Part shown: piece after piece, positions 9,251-18,234 of the stretch | Position numbering within the stretch: the stretch's first letter is position 1 | Layout: each line of letters begins with the position of its first letter | Assembly: GCF_000714535.1 (NCBI RefSeq) | Contig: NZ_AUND01000038.1 | Location: forward strand, 1 to 64,000 | Source: Thioclava pacifica DSM 10166 | GTDB lineage: Bacteria; Pseudomonadota; Alphaproteobacteria; Rhodobacterales; Rhodobacteraceae | Direction of reading: 5' to 3' | Length of the DNA stretch: 64,000 bases | Position numbers and translations under genes: made by a program | Notes under the pieces: generated by a model | Seen by the model: only the letters and a program-made list of their open reading frames with translations | Database searches by the model: none | Told to the model about the DNA's origin: nothing

Positions 9251-9925
9251 TCAGTCGAGACTGTCCAGCACCTCCGCGGCAAGCCTCTGCGTGATTGCGC
9301 GGCGCTGGGCGAGCGCCTGCCGATCCAGCGCGGCCACGAGCCTGCGCGCAGTGGCAAGCGAACGGTCCATCCGCGTCACCAGCCAGGGGATCAGAGTGGG
9401 CGGCACCGTCAACTGCCGGTCCGCGAACAGCTTGACCAGAACGGCGGCCAGAAGCGCGTCGTCGGGGGGCGTGATGCGCACGGTGGCAGTCGCTTCCATC
9501 CGGCTGATCAGGTCGGGCAGGCTCATGCCCCAGTCGCGCGGCGGGGTCTGCGCGGTCAGCAGCATCCGCCCGCCCTCGGCCTGCATCAGGTTGTGCAGGT
9601 GAAAGAGCGCGCGCTGGCCTGCCTCGCTCTCGGCGATGGCGGGCGCATCCTCGATCACGGCGGCTCCTTGAGCGACAAGGGCCGGTGCCATCTCTTCGTT
9701 CAGCGCATGGGCGGGCAGGATCGCCGCCTCATGCTCATCGGCCCAGATTGCGGCGAGATGGGTCTTGCCCGCACCTTCGGGGCCGATCAGGATCATCCGT
9801 CCCAGCGGCCAGGTCTCGGGGCTGTCCAGTGTCGTCACCGCCAGCGCATTGGCGGGGGAGATGAAGAAGTCCTCACGCCCCTGCGCCGATCGCAGGTGCA
9901 GCGGGAAGGTCAACTGCTCGGCCAT
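9251..9925 (-). CDS. hdaA: DnaA-related replication regulator HdaA
   Basis: A 224-residue protein related to the AAA+ domain of DnaA, with Walker A GPEGAGKTHL at ~48-57 and the short N-terminal motif MAEQLTFPL, which resembles the clamp-binding QL-[SP]-LPL motif of Hda. Hda proteins load on the sliding clamp and stimulate ATP hydrolysis by DnaA after initiation, preventing over-replication. The DnaA DNA-binding domain IV is absent, which separates it from DnaA itself. The gene starts 2 bp after the stop of the upstream membrane-protein gene, and ppk follows after 50 bp. Confidence 0.85.
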   Translation of the reverse strand: MAEQLTFPLHLRSAQGREDFFISPANALAVTTLDSPETWPLGRMILIGPEGAGKTHLAAIWADEHEAAILPAHALNEEMAPALVAQGAAVIEDAPAIAESEAGQRALFHLHNLMQAEGGRMLLTAQTPPRDWGMSLPDLISRMEATATVRITPPDDALLAAVLVKLFADRQLTVPPTLIPWLVTRMDRSLATARRLVAALDRQALAQRRAITQRLAAEVLDSLD

Positions 9926-9927
9926 TC

Positions 9928-11070
9928 TCAGGTCTCGTTATCGCCGTTCTCAATCACGCCCGTCACCTCTCCGGTCGCCTCGTTGATCAGGCCGGGCGGC
10001 GCGTCATAGGGCGGATTTCGCCCCGACACGCCACGATAGAGCGCTCCTTGCAGATATTGATCGATGAAGAAACGCGCAACCACCCCGATCACCGCCGCGA
10101 CCGGCACCGCGACCAGCATGCCGACGAACCCGAAAAGCGTGCCGAAGGCCGAGAGCGCAAAGATCAGCCAGAGCGGATGAAGGCCGACGGATTCCCCGAC
10201 CAGTTTCGGGGTGACGAAATTACCCTCGAGGAATTGCCCAAGCGCGAAGATGCCCGCGACGATCCCGATATTGAGCCACTCGCCCCAGAACTGGAACAGC
10301 GCGAGCCCGATCGCGAGCGAACCGCCGATGATCGCGCCGATGTAAGGAATGAAAGTCAGCGCCCCCGCGACCGAGCCCACCAGCAGCCCGAAATCGAGCC
10401 CCGCCGCCATCAGCGCCACCGCGTAGAACGTGCCGAGCACGAGGCAGACCGTGACCTGTCCGCGCACGAAGCCAGACAGCACCCGGTCGATATCGCGTGC
10501 GATGTGGCGGATCGTGGCGACATGGTCCCGCGGCAGCCAGCCGTCGATCTTGGCGACCATCCGGTCCCAGTCGAGCAGCATGTAGAAGGTGACCACCGGC
10601 ACGACGACGATGAAGACGACGATATTCACCACCGTCATCGCAGAGCTCAGGAGTGTCGCCGCAAGCTCCCCGCCGCGGGATTTGATCGCATCGCCGAGGC
10701 TGTTGAGCGTGTCGTTGACCACCGAGTTCTGAAGCAGGTCCGGGAAGCGCTCATTGAGGAAAGTCTGAAAAGACCGCAACAGATCCGGGGCGAGCGCGAT
10801 GAGCTGGCCGAGCTGGCGCACCAGCATCGGCACCACGGCAAGCGCCAGAACGACAAAAATCAGAACCGCCACCAGAGCAATGATCGCCGTGGAGGTCGCG
10901 CGCGACAGGCCGAGCTTTTCCAGCCGGTCGGCCAGCGGGTCGAGAAAATAGGCGATCGCGCCGCCCATGATGAAGGGCAAGATCACATTGCCCAGCCACC
11001 ACAGCGAGAGCACCAGCACCAGCGTGGCGACGGTCCAATAGGTGATCTGCTGGCGAACGGGCAGGGCCAT
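9928..11070 (-). CDS. AI-2E/PerM-family membrane transporter
   Basis: A 380-residue inner-membrane protein of the AI-2E (PerM/UPF0118) family, with about eight hydrophobic segments and the family-type C-terminal pair VAGALTFIPYIGAIIGG and PKLVGESVGLHPLWLIFALSAFGTLFG. Members export small molecules or act as Na+/H+ antiporters, and the substrate here is unknown. It is almost fused to hdaA (2 bp gap), an order I know from other Rhodobacterales. It is probably the first gene of the perM-hdaA-ppk-ppx operon and shares a 263 bp divergent region with proS. Confidence 0.88.
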   Translation of the reverse strand: MALPVRQQITYWTVATLVLVLSLWWLGNVILPFIMGGAIAYFLDPLADRLEKLGLSRATSTAIIALVAVLIFVVLALAVVPMLVRQLGQLIALAPDLLRSFQTFLNERFPDLLQNSVVNDTLNSLGDAIKSRGGELAATLLSSAMTVVNIVVFIVVVPVVTFYMLLDWDRMVAKIDGWLPRDHVATIRHIARDIDRVLSGFVRGQVTVCLVLGTFYAVALMAAGLDFGLLVGSVAGALTFIPYIGAIIGGSLAIGLALFQFWGEWLNIGIVAGIFALGQFLEGNFVTPKLVGESVGLHPLWLIFALSAFGTLFGFVGMLVAVPVAAVIGVVARFFIDQYLQGALYRGVSGRNPPYDAPPGLINEATGEVTGVIENGDNET

Positions 11071-11333
11071 TGCGGCTCCTTTGCGAGAAGGCGTTATCCT
11101 AACGTGGCGAAATAGGGGGGGAAATCAAGGGGTGAGCCGCGTCTGGGAGTTGCTTTGGGAATGTGACGACAGCCGTGCGGTCCGGCGGGAAAAACCTGGC
11201 GCGGCCCGATGCTGGTCGCCCCGGGTCAGATTGCCGTTTGATCCGCAGCCCCTCACGCCCATGCATCTTGCCCAATCCCCCCATTTCCTCTAGGCCAAGC
11301 GCAACATACGACATCAACGCTCAAAGGACCGCC

Positions 11334-12671
11334 ATGCGCCTGTCCCGCTACTTTCTCCCCGTTCTGAAAGAAACGCCCGCCGAGGCGCAGATCGCCTCGC
11401 ACCGCCTGATGCTGCGTGCGGGCATGATCAAGCAGCAGCAGGCCGGGATCTATTCCTGGCTGCCGATGGGCTACAAGGTGCTCAAGCGGATTGAGCAGAT
11501 CGTGCATGAAGAGCAGATCCGCGCGGGCCATATTCCGCTCCTGATGCCGACGCTCCAGCCCGCGACGCTGTGGCAGGAATCGGGCCGGTACGACGCCTAC
11601 GGCCCCGAGATGCTGCGCATCAAGGATCGCCATGATCGCGACATGCTCTACGGTCCCACCAACGAAGAGATGATCACCGACATCTTCCGCTCCCATGTGG
11701 AAAGCTACAAGTCGCTGCCGCTGACGCTCTACCACATCCAGTGGAAATTCCGCGACGAGGTGCGTCCGCGTTTCGGCGTGATGCGCGGCCGCGAATTCCT
11801 GATGAAGGACGGCTACAATTTCGACCTGACCAAGGAAGACGCGCTGCACGCCTATAACCGCCACATGGTCAGCTACCTGCGCACCTATGAGCGCATGGGG
11901 CTCACCGCGATCCCGATGCGCGCCGATAGCGGCCCGATCGGCGGCGACGATACGCATGAATTCCTGGTTCTCGCCGATACGGGCGAGTCGGAAGTGTTCT
12001 ACGATGCCAAGGTGCCCGAGCTGAAACTGGGCAAGCGCGCCGTCGATTACGACAATCGCGAGGAGGTTGCGGGCATCTGCGAGGAGTTCACCACCCTTTA
12101 CGCCCGCACCGACGAGACCCATGACGAGGCGCTCTTCAACGAGATCCCCGAGGAGCGTCGCAAGGTCGGCCGCGGCATCGAGGTCGGGCAGATCTTCTAT
12201 TTCGGCACCAAATATTCCGAGCCGATGGGCGCGACCGTGAACACCCCCGATCAGGGCAAGGTGCCGGTCCATATGGGCTCGCACGGGATCGGCGTGAGCC
12301 GTCTCGTCGGCGCGCTGATCGAGGCGAACCACGACGAGAAGGGCATTATCTGGCCCGAGGGCGTGACGCCGTTCCACATAGGCATCGTCAACCTCAAGCA
12401 GGGCGATGTGAGCTGTGATTCCGCCTGCGAGGCGCTCTATCGCGCCTTCGTCGAACATGGGCTCGAGCCGCTTTATGACGACCGCGAGGAACGCGCAGGC
12501 GCGAAATTCGCGACGATGGACCTGATCGGTCTGCCCTGGCGCATCACCGTCGGCCCGCGCGGGATCGCGGCGAACAAGGTGGAACTCACCTGCCGCCGCA
12601 CCGGCGAGAGCGAGGAGATGTCGGCGGAAGAGGCGGTCGAGAAGGTCGCGGGGATCTATGCGGCGCTTTGA
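11334..12671 (+). CDS. proS: Prolyl-tRNA synthetase, short alphaproteobacterial form
   Basis: A 445-residue class II synthetase that charges tRNA-Pro. It has motif 1 around [20 protein letters not shown], motif 2 [23 protein letters not shown] and motif 3 [18 protein letters not shown], then an anticodon-binding domain at the C-terminus. The ~180-residue editing insertion of bacterial ProRS is absent, which is normal for alphaproteobacteria. The start at 11334 ([11 protein letters not shown]) follows AAAGGA and is preferred over the in-frame start 171 bp upstream, which would add a low-complexity extension. The stop overlaps the next gene by 14 bp. Confidence 0.96.
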   Translation: MRLSRYFLPVLKETPAEAQIASHRLMLRAGMIKQQQAGIYSWLPMGYKVLKRIEQIVHEEQIRAGHIPLLMPTLQPATLWQESGRYDAYGPEMLRIKDRHDRDMLYGPTNEEMITDIFRSHVESYKSLPLTLYHIQWKFRDEVRPRFGVMRGREFLMKDGYNFDLTKEDALHAYNRHMVSYLRTYERMGLTAIPMRADSGPIGGDDTHEFLVLADTGESEVFYDAKVPELKLGKRAVDYDNREEVAGICEEFTTLYARTDETHDEALFNEIPEERRKVGRGIEVGQIFYFGTKYSEPMGATVNTPDQGKVPVHMGSHGIGVSRLVGALIEANHDEKGIIWPEGVTPFHIGIVNLKQGDVSCDSACEALYRAFVEHGLEPLYDDREERAGAKFATMDLIGLPWRITVGPRGIAANKVELTCRRTGESEEMSAEEAVEKVAGIYAAL

Positions 12672-13152
12672 TCCGATCGCGGCACTTGTCTCGGGGCTCC
12701 TGCTTGCGGGGGCCGCGCAGGCGGGCGATCTGGTTGCCTGGTCCGACGCGGATCTGGGGATTTCCGCGCAGGTGCCGCAAGGCTGGGTCTCGGACACGAT
12801 GCCGGGCGGCGGGGTGCTGTTCGCGGCGCCCGGCATCGACCCGCACAAGGCGCCCCATGTGGCTCTGCGCGCCCATGCCGACAAAGGCTCGGACCTCGGC
12901 GCGGCGCATGATCAGCTGCTGCGCTCGATCCTGCTCGATGGCGACAAGGTGCTGAGTGACGAACAGGGCGAGGCCGGTTTCACGATCCGCTCGCAGGATG
13001 CTTTCGGAAAGGTGACGCTGCACAAGACCGAAAGGCTCGATTGCGCGAGCGGTGCGCTGCTCGCGTCGCTGCAAACTGACTATCCGGCCGAGATGGCGGC
13101 GGAGATGGAGCCGCTTCTGGCTCCGGTTCCGGGCTCTTTGAGCTGCCGCTGA
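12658..13152 (+). CDS. Small exported protein of unknown function
   Basis: A 164-residue protein with a clear signal peptide ([22 protein letters not shown], cleavage after AQA), so it should be periplasmic or outer-membrane associated. The mature part starts [21 protein letters not shown], a fold-type start seen in small secreted proteins, and ends in a Cys (LSCR). One further Cys (LDCAS) could form a disulfide with it. The start overlaps the end of proS by 14 bp, so translation is coupled. I do not recognise a named family. A REP-like palindrome begins at the stop codon and may end the transcript. Confidence 0.75.
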   Translation: MRRFDPIAALVSGLLLAGAAQAGDLVAWSDADLGISAQVPQGWVSDTMPGGGVLFAAPGIDPHKAPHVALRAHADKGSDLGAAHDQLLRSILLDGDKVLSDEQGEAGFTIRSQDAFGKVTLHKTERLDCASGALLASLQTDYPAEMAAEMEPLLAPVPGSLSCR

Positions 13153-13200
13153 GGGGGCTCTGCCCCCGCCCTTCGGGCCCCCCGAGATATTTTCGTCAAG
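13152..13200. repeat. REP-like extragenic palindrome, copy 1
   Basis: GGGGGC-TCT-GCCCCC at 13153-13167 is followed by a GCCC/GGGC mini-hairpin and the tail CCCCGAGATATTTT. Nearly the same order occurs in reverse orientation at 20979-21023 and partly at 33432-33470. All copies are intergenic. Confidence 0.7.
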
Positions 13201-13297
13201 AAGAAGGGGGGCGCGGTTTTGCGCAGGGCCGATGGCGCGCCCTTGACCTTTGGGGGCGCTCGGGCCAGCTTGCGCCGAATTTTGGTGGATGGAGCCG

Positions 13298-14590
13298 ATG
13301 GCCGCACGCACTGCCCCGTTTTCCCGTTTCGAGTTCGTGATCGCCTGGCGCTACCTGCGCGCGCGCCGCGCCGAAGGCGGTGTCTCGGTGATGACCTGGA
13401 TTTCGCTTATCGGCATCACGCTCGGCGTGGCCGCGCTGATCGCGACGCTCGCGGTGCGCGCGGGCTTTCGCGCAGAGTTCGTCGGCACGATCGTCGGCTC
13501 GAACCCGCAGATCACCGTTTATTCCGCGCCGACCGAGGTGGTGGAGGGATCCGGGGTCTATTCGCGTCTGATCCGCGATTACGCGGAGCGCACCGAGCGC
13601 ATCAAGGCAATCCCCGGCGTGGTCAGCGCGGCCCCCGCGGTGCGCGGTCAGGCGATGGTGAGTTTCGGGGAGCGCTCGAACGTGGCCGATGTTTACGGCC
13701 TGGCCCTGAGTGACCTGAAGAATATTCCCAATATCGCCCATTCCGACGACGCACAGGGCGATATCGACGATTTCGGCGAAGGCATCGCGATGGGGATCGG
13801 CATGGCGCGGGATCTCGGCGTCTCTGTCGGTGACACGATCAAGCTGATCTCGCCCAATGGCGCGAAGACGCCACTTGGGACGAGCCCGCGGGTCAATGCT
13901 TACAAGGTGGTCTATATCTTCTCGGCGGGGCGCTACGACATCGACCAGACGCGGCTCTACATGCCCTTCCGCGAGGCGCAGAGCTATTTCAACCGCGAGG
14001 GCGGGGCGGATGAGATTGACGTGGATGTGACCGATCCTGAAAAAGTCGAAAACTGGGAGACTGCGATCAGCGATGCGAGCGGGCCGGGAACCCTGCTGTG
14101 GACCTGGAAGGATGCCTCGGGGAGTTTCCTGCGTGCGCTCACGGTCGAGGATAACGTGATGTTCATCATCCTGTCGATCCTCGTGCTGATCGCCTCGATG
14201 AACATCACCTCGGGGCTGATCATGCTGGTGAAGAACAAGGGGCGCGATATCGGCATCCTGCGCACGATGGGGCTCAGCCAGGGCTCGATCCTGCGGGTCT
14301 TCTTCCTGTGCGGGGCGTTCACTGGGGTGATCGGCACGCTGGCGGGGCTGACGCTGGGCGTGCTGTTCGCGCTCAATATCGACAGCATCATGAGCTTCGT
14401 GAACTGGCTCAACGGCGGCGGGGTCTGGGATCCCTCGATCCGGGGTATCTATTACCTGCCCGCGAAGCTGCAGCTTTGGGACGTGATCAAGGCGGTATCG
14501 CTGTCGCTGGTGCTGAGCTTCGTGGTGACGATCTTCCCCGCGCGGCGGGCGGCACGGATGAACCCGGTGGAGGCGCTGCGCTATGAGTGA
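13298..14590 (+). CDS. Lipoprotein-releasing ABC transporter permease, LolC/LolE type
   Basis: A ~430-residue inner-membrane protein with the Lol permease layout. One N-terminal transmembrane segment (SVMTWISLIGITLGVAALIATLAV, ~27-50) is followed by a large periplasmic domain, then three segments at the C-terminus ending in VVTIFPARRAARMNPVEALRYE, the MacB/FtsX-type terminal motif. With LolD it should extract mature lipoproteins from the inner membrane for transfer to LolA. As in many alphaproteobacteria a single LolC/E-like gene is present, so it probably acts as a homodimer. The start is uncertain between 13289 and 13298. I prefer 13298 because GGTGGA sits 8 bp upstream. It overlaps lolD by 8 bp. 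Confidence 0.9.
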   Translation: MAARTAPFSRFEFVIAWRYLRARRAEGGVSVMTWISLIGITLGVAALIATLAVRAGFRAEFVGTIVGSNPQITVYSAPTEVVEGSGVYSRLIRDYAERTERIKAIPGVVSAAPAVRGQAMVSFGERSNVADVYGLALSDLKNIPNIAHSDDAQGDIDDFGEGIAMGIGMARDLGVSVGDTIKLISPNGAKTPLGTSPRVNAYKVVYIFSAGRYDIDQTRLYMPFREAQSYFNREGGADEIDVDVTDPEKVENWETAISDASGPGTLLWTWKDASGSFLRALTVEDNVMFIILSILVLIASMNITSGLIMLVKNKGRDIGILRTMGLSQGSILRVFFLCGAFTGVIGTLAGLTLGVLFALNIDSIMSFVNWLNGGGVWDPSIRGIYYLPAKLQLWDVIKAVSLSLVLSFVVTIFPARRAARMNPVEALRYE

Positions 14591-15263
14591 TGTGCTGATC
14601 TGCGAAGGCATCGCGAAGAGCTACAACCGGGGCAAGCCGAACGAGATCACGGTGCTCAAAGGGCTCGATCTGACGATCCCGAAGGGCCAGGTGACCGCGC
14701 TGGTCGCGCCCTCGGGAGCGGGCAAGTCGACGCTGCTGCATATCGCGGGGCTTCTGGACACGCCCGATGCGGGGCGCGTGGTGATCGACGGCGAGGACCT
14801 GACTGGCGCACGCGATGGCAAGCGTACGGCGGCGCGGCGCGAGAAGCTGGGCTTCGTCTACCAGTTCCACCACCTGCTGCCGGAGTTCTCGGCGGCCGAG
14901 AACATTATCCTGCCGCAGCTCGCGAATGGTGCTGGGCGGGCCGATGCCGAGGCGCGCGCGGCGGATCTTCTGGGGCGCGTGGGACTGTCAGCGCGCATGG
15001 ATCACCGCCCTTCGGCGCTCTCGGGTGGCGAGCAGCAGCGCGTGGCCTTCTGCCGGGCGCTGGCCAACGCCCCGAGCCTGCTGCTGGCCGACGAGCCGAC
15101 GGGCAACCTCGATCCCGCGACCTCGGATACGGTCTTCGACGTGCTGATGGGGCTGGTGCGCGAGACCGGGCTCTCGGCACTGATCGCGACGCATAACATG
15201 GAGCTGGCCGCGAAGATGGATCGCGTGCTGCGGCTCGAGAATGGCGCTTTGACGGAGGGGTAA
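14583..15263 (+). CDS. lolD: Lipoprotein-releasing ABC transporter ATP-binding protein LolD
   Basis: A 226-residue MacB/LolD-type ATPase. It has Walker A APSGAGKST at ~41-49, a Q-loop near VYQFHHLLPEFSAAENI, the signature LSGGEQQRVAFCRAL at ~138-152 and Walker B LLLADEPTGNLD. It supplies energy for lipoprotein release with the permease whose gene overlaps it by 8 bp. VYQFHHLLPEF is characteristic of the LolD subgroup and separates it from FtsE and generic MacB ATPases. Confidence 0.94.
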   Translation: MSDVLICEGIAKSYNRGKPNEITVLKGLDLTIPKGQVTALVAPSGAGKSTLLHIAGLLDTPDAGRVVIDGEDLTGARDGKRTAARREKLGFVYQFHHLLPEFSAAENIILPQLANGAGRADAEARAADLLGRVGLSARMDHRPSALSGGEQQRVAFCRALANAPSLLLADEPTGNLDPATSDTVFDVLMGLVRETGLSALIATHNMELAAKMDRVLRLENGALTEG

Positions 15264-15587
15264 ATGATCGTCTTTGGGATTTCGACCTGTGACACGGTGC
15301 GCAAGGCGCGCAAGGCGCTGGAAGCGGCGGGGCGCGACGTGGAATTCCGCGACGTGCGCGCCGAGCCCCTGACGGCTGAAGAGATCGCCGAGTTCGAGAC
15401 GGCCTTCGGCGACAAGATCGTCAACCGCGCCTCGACCACCTGGCGGGGGCTCAGCGACGAGGAGCGCGCCGCCCCGATCGCCGATCTGCTGAGCGGCCAT
15501 CCCGCGCTGATGAAGCGCCCGGTGATCCGCGAGGGCGACAAGCTCACATTGGGCTGGACGAAACCTGTGCAGGCCGAATGGCTCTGA
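15264..15587 (+). CDS. ArsC/Spx-like thioredoxin-fold reductase (YffB type)
   Basis: A 107-residue thioredoxin-fold protein of the ArsC family. The active-site Cys lies in GISTCDTVRKARKAL at ~6-20, and the family tail is HPALMKRPVIREGDKLTLGW at ~76-95, where the RP pair is typical. The CxxC partner Cys of Spx is missing (CDTV), as in YffB-type glutathione-dependent reductases. The substrate is unknown, and being next to an ars gene would be needed to argue for arsenate. It begins directly after the lolD stop, so it is in the same operon, and a perfect-stem terminator follows 24 bp later. Confidence 0.85.
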   Translation: MIVFGISTCDTVRKARKALEAAGRDVEFRDVRAEPLTAEEIAEFETAFGDKIVNRASTTWRGLSDEERAAPIADLLSGHPALMKRPVIREGDKLTLGWTKPVQAEWL

Positions 15588-15610
15588 GCGTCTGAGACGC
15601 TCAAATACAA

Positions 15611-15637
15611 ACGACCCGCGCGGAGAGCGCGGGTCGT
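15611..15637. terminator. Bidirectional hairpin between the ArsC-like gene and cspA
   Basis: A perfect 11 bp stem, ACGACCCGCGC at 15611-15621 with its complement at 15627-15637, and a 5 nt loop. It lies between convergent genes 24 bp after one stop and 25 bp after the other. There is no strong U-run on either side. Confidence 0.75.
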
Positions 15638-15661
15638 TCGGGTCAAACCTGTGTCAACCGC

Positions 15662-15868
15662 TCAGAGCAGTTGCAGATCCGAAGCCGAGGCGCGACCGTC
15701 GCGGCCCGACTGGAGCTCGTACGACACTTTCTGGTTGTCGGCGAGTTCCTTGAGGCCCGCGCGCTCGACCGCCGAGATGTGCACGAACACATCCTTGCCG
15801 CCTTCGTCGGGGGCGATGAAACCGTAGCCCTTGGTGGAATTGAACCATTTCACGGTGCCAGTGGCCAT
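15662..15868 (-). CDS. cspA: Cold-shock-domain protein
   Basis: A 68-residue single cold-shock domain with both RNA-binding motifs, KWFNSTKGYGFIAP (RNP1, ~7-20) and DVFVHISAVERAG (RNP2, ~26-38). Such proteins bind single-stranded RNA and DNA and melt secondary structure, often at low temperature or in stationary phase. The 5' region up to thrS (about 230 bp) is long enough for the structured leader often found on csp mRNAs. I can see no conserved cold-box by eye. Confidence 0.95.
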   Translation of the reverse strand: MATGTVKWFNSTKGYGFIAPDEGGKDVFVHISAVERAGLKELADNQKVSYELQSGRDGRASASDLQLL

Positions 15869-16034
15869 ACCGTCTTCTCCTTCGTAGTCTCCCGGGGGCG
15901 AGATTGCCGCCGGGCCGTGCAGCCAGTGTCTTTCGGGTCTTCCGGCTGCCTTTTAAAGAAGCGAGGCGGTAGGAAAGTCTGCGAAACACGCTTATCGAGT
16001 CTCGCTGAGTTTCGCAAAAATGCAATGACATTCC

Positions 16035-16056
16035 GTGAGGGGCGCAACCCCCTCAC
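16035..16056 (-). terminator. Probable thrS terminator hairpin
   Basis: A perfect 8 bp stem GTGAGGGG (16035-16042) with CCCCTCAC (16049-16056) and a 6 nt loop, 41 bp downstream of the thrS stop on the minus strand. A TTTTT stretch lies about 17 nt further on, too far for a textbook intrinsic terminator. The palindrome ACAGGCCTGT (16055-16064) abuts it. Confidence 0.55.
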
Positions 16057-16096
16057 AGGCCTGTGAAATTTGGCGATCCGCCTGTTTTTGCGGCAA

Positions 16097-18046
16097 TTAT
16101 CCGCGCAGGTCGGGCGGGGTCGATTCGGCCACCAGTTCGGTCACGATTTCATCAAGCGCGACCGTCGCGGTGCGGGTGTCGCCGAGCTTGCGAACGGAGA
16201 CCGTGCGCTCCTCGACCTCTTTCATCCCGATCGCGAAGATATAGGGGACCTTGCCGAGCGAATGCTCGCGGACCTTGTAGTTGATCTTCTCGTTGCGCGT
16301 GTCGGCCTCGGCGCGGATGCCCGCGGCGCGCAGCTTCGCGGTCACTTCCAGAACGTAATCGTCCGCATCCGAGACGATCGAAGCCACGACCACCTGACGC
16401 GGGGCGAGCCAGAGCGGCATCTTGCCCGCGTGGCTCTCGATCAAGATGCCGATGAAGCGCTCGAACGAGCCCAGAACGGCGCGGTGCAGCATGACGGGGC
16501 GGTGACGCTCGCCATCCGAGCCGACGTAATCCGCGTCCAGCCGCTCGGGCAGGTTGGTGTCGACCTGCAAGGTGCCGCATTGCCAGTCGCGCCCGATCGC
16601 GTCGGTCAGCACGAATTCCAGCTTCGGCCCGTAGAAGGCGCCTTCGCCCTCGAAGATCTCGTAATCGTAACCAGCCGCTTTGCAGGCATTGCCGAGCGCG
16701 GCTTCGGTATAGTCCCAGCTCTCATCGGAGCCGATGCGCTTTTCGGGGCGGGTCGATAGCTTGATGCGCCAGTCGGTGAAGCCCAGATCGGCATAGATGC
16801 CCGACAGGAAGGTGATGAACTTTTCGGTTTCCGCCTCGATCTGATCCTCGGTGCAGAAGATATGCGCGTCGTCCTGCGTGAAGCCGCGCACGCGCATGAT
16901 GCCATGCAGCGCGCCCGAGGGCTCGTAACGTGCGCAGGAGCCGAACTCGGCCATGCGCAGCGGCAGGTCGCGGTAGCTTTTCACACCCTGGTTGAAGATC
17001 TGCACGTGGCACGGGCAGTTCATCGGCTTGAGCGCGTTGACCGTCTTCTCGCGGGCGTGCTCTTCGTCAACTTCGACGATGAACATGTTCTCCTGGTAGT
17101 TCTCCCAGTGGCCCGAGGCTTCCCAGAGCTTGCGGTTCACGACCTGCGGGGTGTTCACCTCGACATAGCCGTCCTCGCGCTGCTTGCGGCGCATGTAGTC
17201 CTGAAGCGCGGTGTAGATGGTCCAGCCATTGGGGTGCCAGAAGATCTGGCCCGGCGCCTCTTCCTGCATGTGGAACAGGTCCATCTCGCGGCCGAGCTTG
17301 CGGTGGTCGCGCTTGGCGGCCTCCTCCATCATCGTGACCCAGGCGTTGAGGTCCTTCTTGGTCTTGAAGGCCACGCCGTAGATGCGCTGCAGCATCGGGC
17401 GGCTCGAGTCGCCCAGCCAATAGGCGCCCGCGACATGGGTCAGCTTGAACGCATCCGCCGGAACCTGACCGGTATGCTGCAGGTGCGGGCCACGGCAGAG
17501 ATCCTGCCAGTTCCCGTGCCAATACATCCGGATGTCCTCGCCTGCCGGGATGCGGTTGATCAGCTCGACCTTGTAGGGCTCGTCGGTGGCCAGGTAATGG
17601 TCGATCGCGTGTTTGCGGCTCCAGACCTCGGTCTTGACGGTGTCGCGTGCGTTGATGATCTCACGCATCTTCTTCTCGATCGCGCCGAGGTCTTCGGGGG
17701 TGAAGGGCTCCTCGCGGTCGAAATCGTAGAACCAGCCATTGTCGCGTACCGGGCCGATCGTGACCTTCACGCCGGGGTAAAGCTCCTGCACGGCGCGGGC
17801 CATGATATGGGCGAGGTCGTGGCGGATCAGCTCGAGCGCGGGGCCGTCATCGGCCATCGTGTTGATCGCGATCTGCGCATCCTCATGGATCGGCCATTGC
17901 AGATCCCAATGCGCGCCATTGACCTGCGCGGAGATCGCTTTCTTCGCAAGCGACGGCGCAATCGAGGCAGCCACTTCGGCCGGCGTCACGCCCGCGTCAT
18001 AGGAACGCGCATTGCCATCGGGAAAGGTGAGGGAGATCTGGGACAT
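16097..18046 (-). CDS. thrS: Threonyl-tRNA synthetase
   Basis: Full-length ThrRS of 649 residues. It has an N-terminal TGS domain (1-60) and an editing domain with the metal-type HDLAH motif at ~76-80 and [16 protein letters not shown]. The class II catalytic core follows, with the zinc-ligand Cys in [13 protein letters not shown], motif 2 [21 protein letters not shown] and motif 3 [20 protein letters not shown]. It ends in an anticodon-binding domain. It charges tRNA-Thr and removes mischarged serine. It is transcribed alone between mntH and cspA. Confidence 0.97.
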   Translation of the reverse strand: MSQISLTFPDGNARSYDAGVTPAEVAASIAPSLAKKAISAQVNGAHWDLQWPIHEDAQIAINTMADDGPALELIRHDLAHIMARAVQELYPGVKVTIGPVRDNGWFYDFDREEPFTPEDLGAIEKKMREIINARDTVKTEVWSRKHAIDHYLATDEPYKVELINRIPAGEDIRMYWHGNWQDLCRGPHLQHTGQVPADAFKLTHVAGAYWLGDSSRPMLQRIYGVAFKTKKDLNAWVTMMEEAAKRDHRKLGREMDLFHMQEEAPGQIFWHPNGWTIYTALQDYMRRKQREDGYVEVNTPQVVNRKLWEASGHWENYQENMFIVEVDEEHAREKTVNALKPMNCPCHVQIFNQGVKSYRDLPLRMAEFGSCARYEPSGALHGIMRVRGFTQDDAHIFCTEDQIEAETEKFITFLSGIYADLGFTDWRIKLSTRPEKRIGSDESWDYTEAALGNACKAAGYDYEIFEGEGAFYGPKLEFVLTDAIGRDWQCGTLQVDTNLPERLDADYVGSDGERHRPVMLHRAVLGSFERFIGILIESHAGKMPLWLAPRQVVVASIVSDADDYVLEVTAKLRAAGIRAEADTRNEKINYKVREHSLGKVPYIFAIGMKEVEERTVSVRKLGDTRTATVALDEIVTELVAESTPPDLRG

Positions 18047-18234
18047 GTCGTCCTCCTCGTCGGTTTGGCGCCCACGGAACGCCCGGTTGCGGGATATATG
18101 TTGTGCCCATGCCTTTTGCGCGGGGGAGGCGCGGCTGTCAATGGGGCGGGCAGGGTGGAGATGTCGCAGGGGGCGCGGCCCCCGTCACCGAAAGGCGGCA
18201 AACGAAGATCGAACAGGAACGACCGCCTGAATCG

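Noticed and set aside
10048-11115. 355-codon plus-strand frame opposite the PerM-like gene
   Set aside because: Highly charged, His/Asp/Arg-rich shadow of a membrane protein read on the other strand. No domain.
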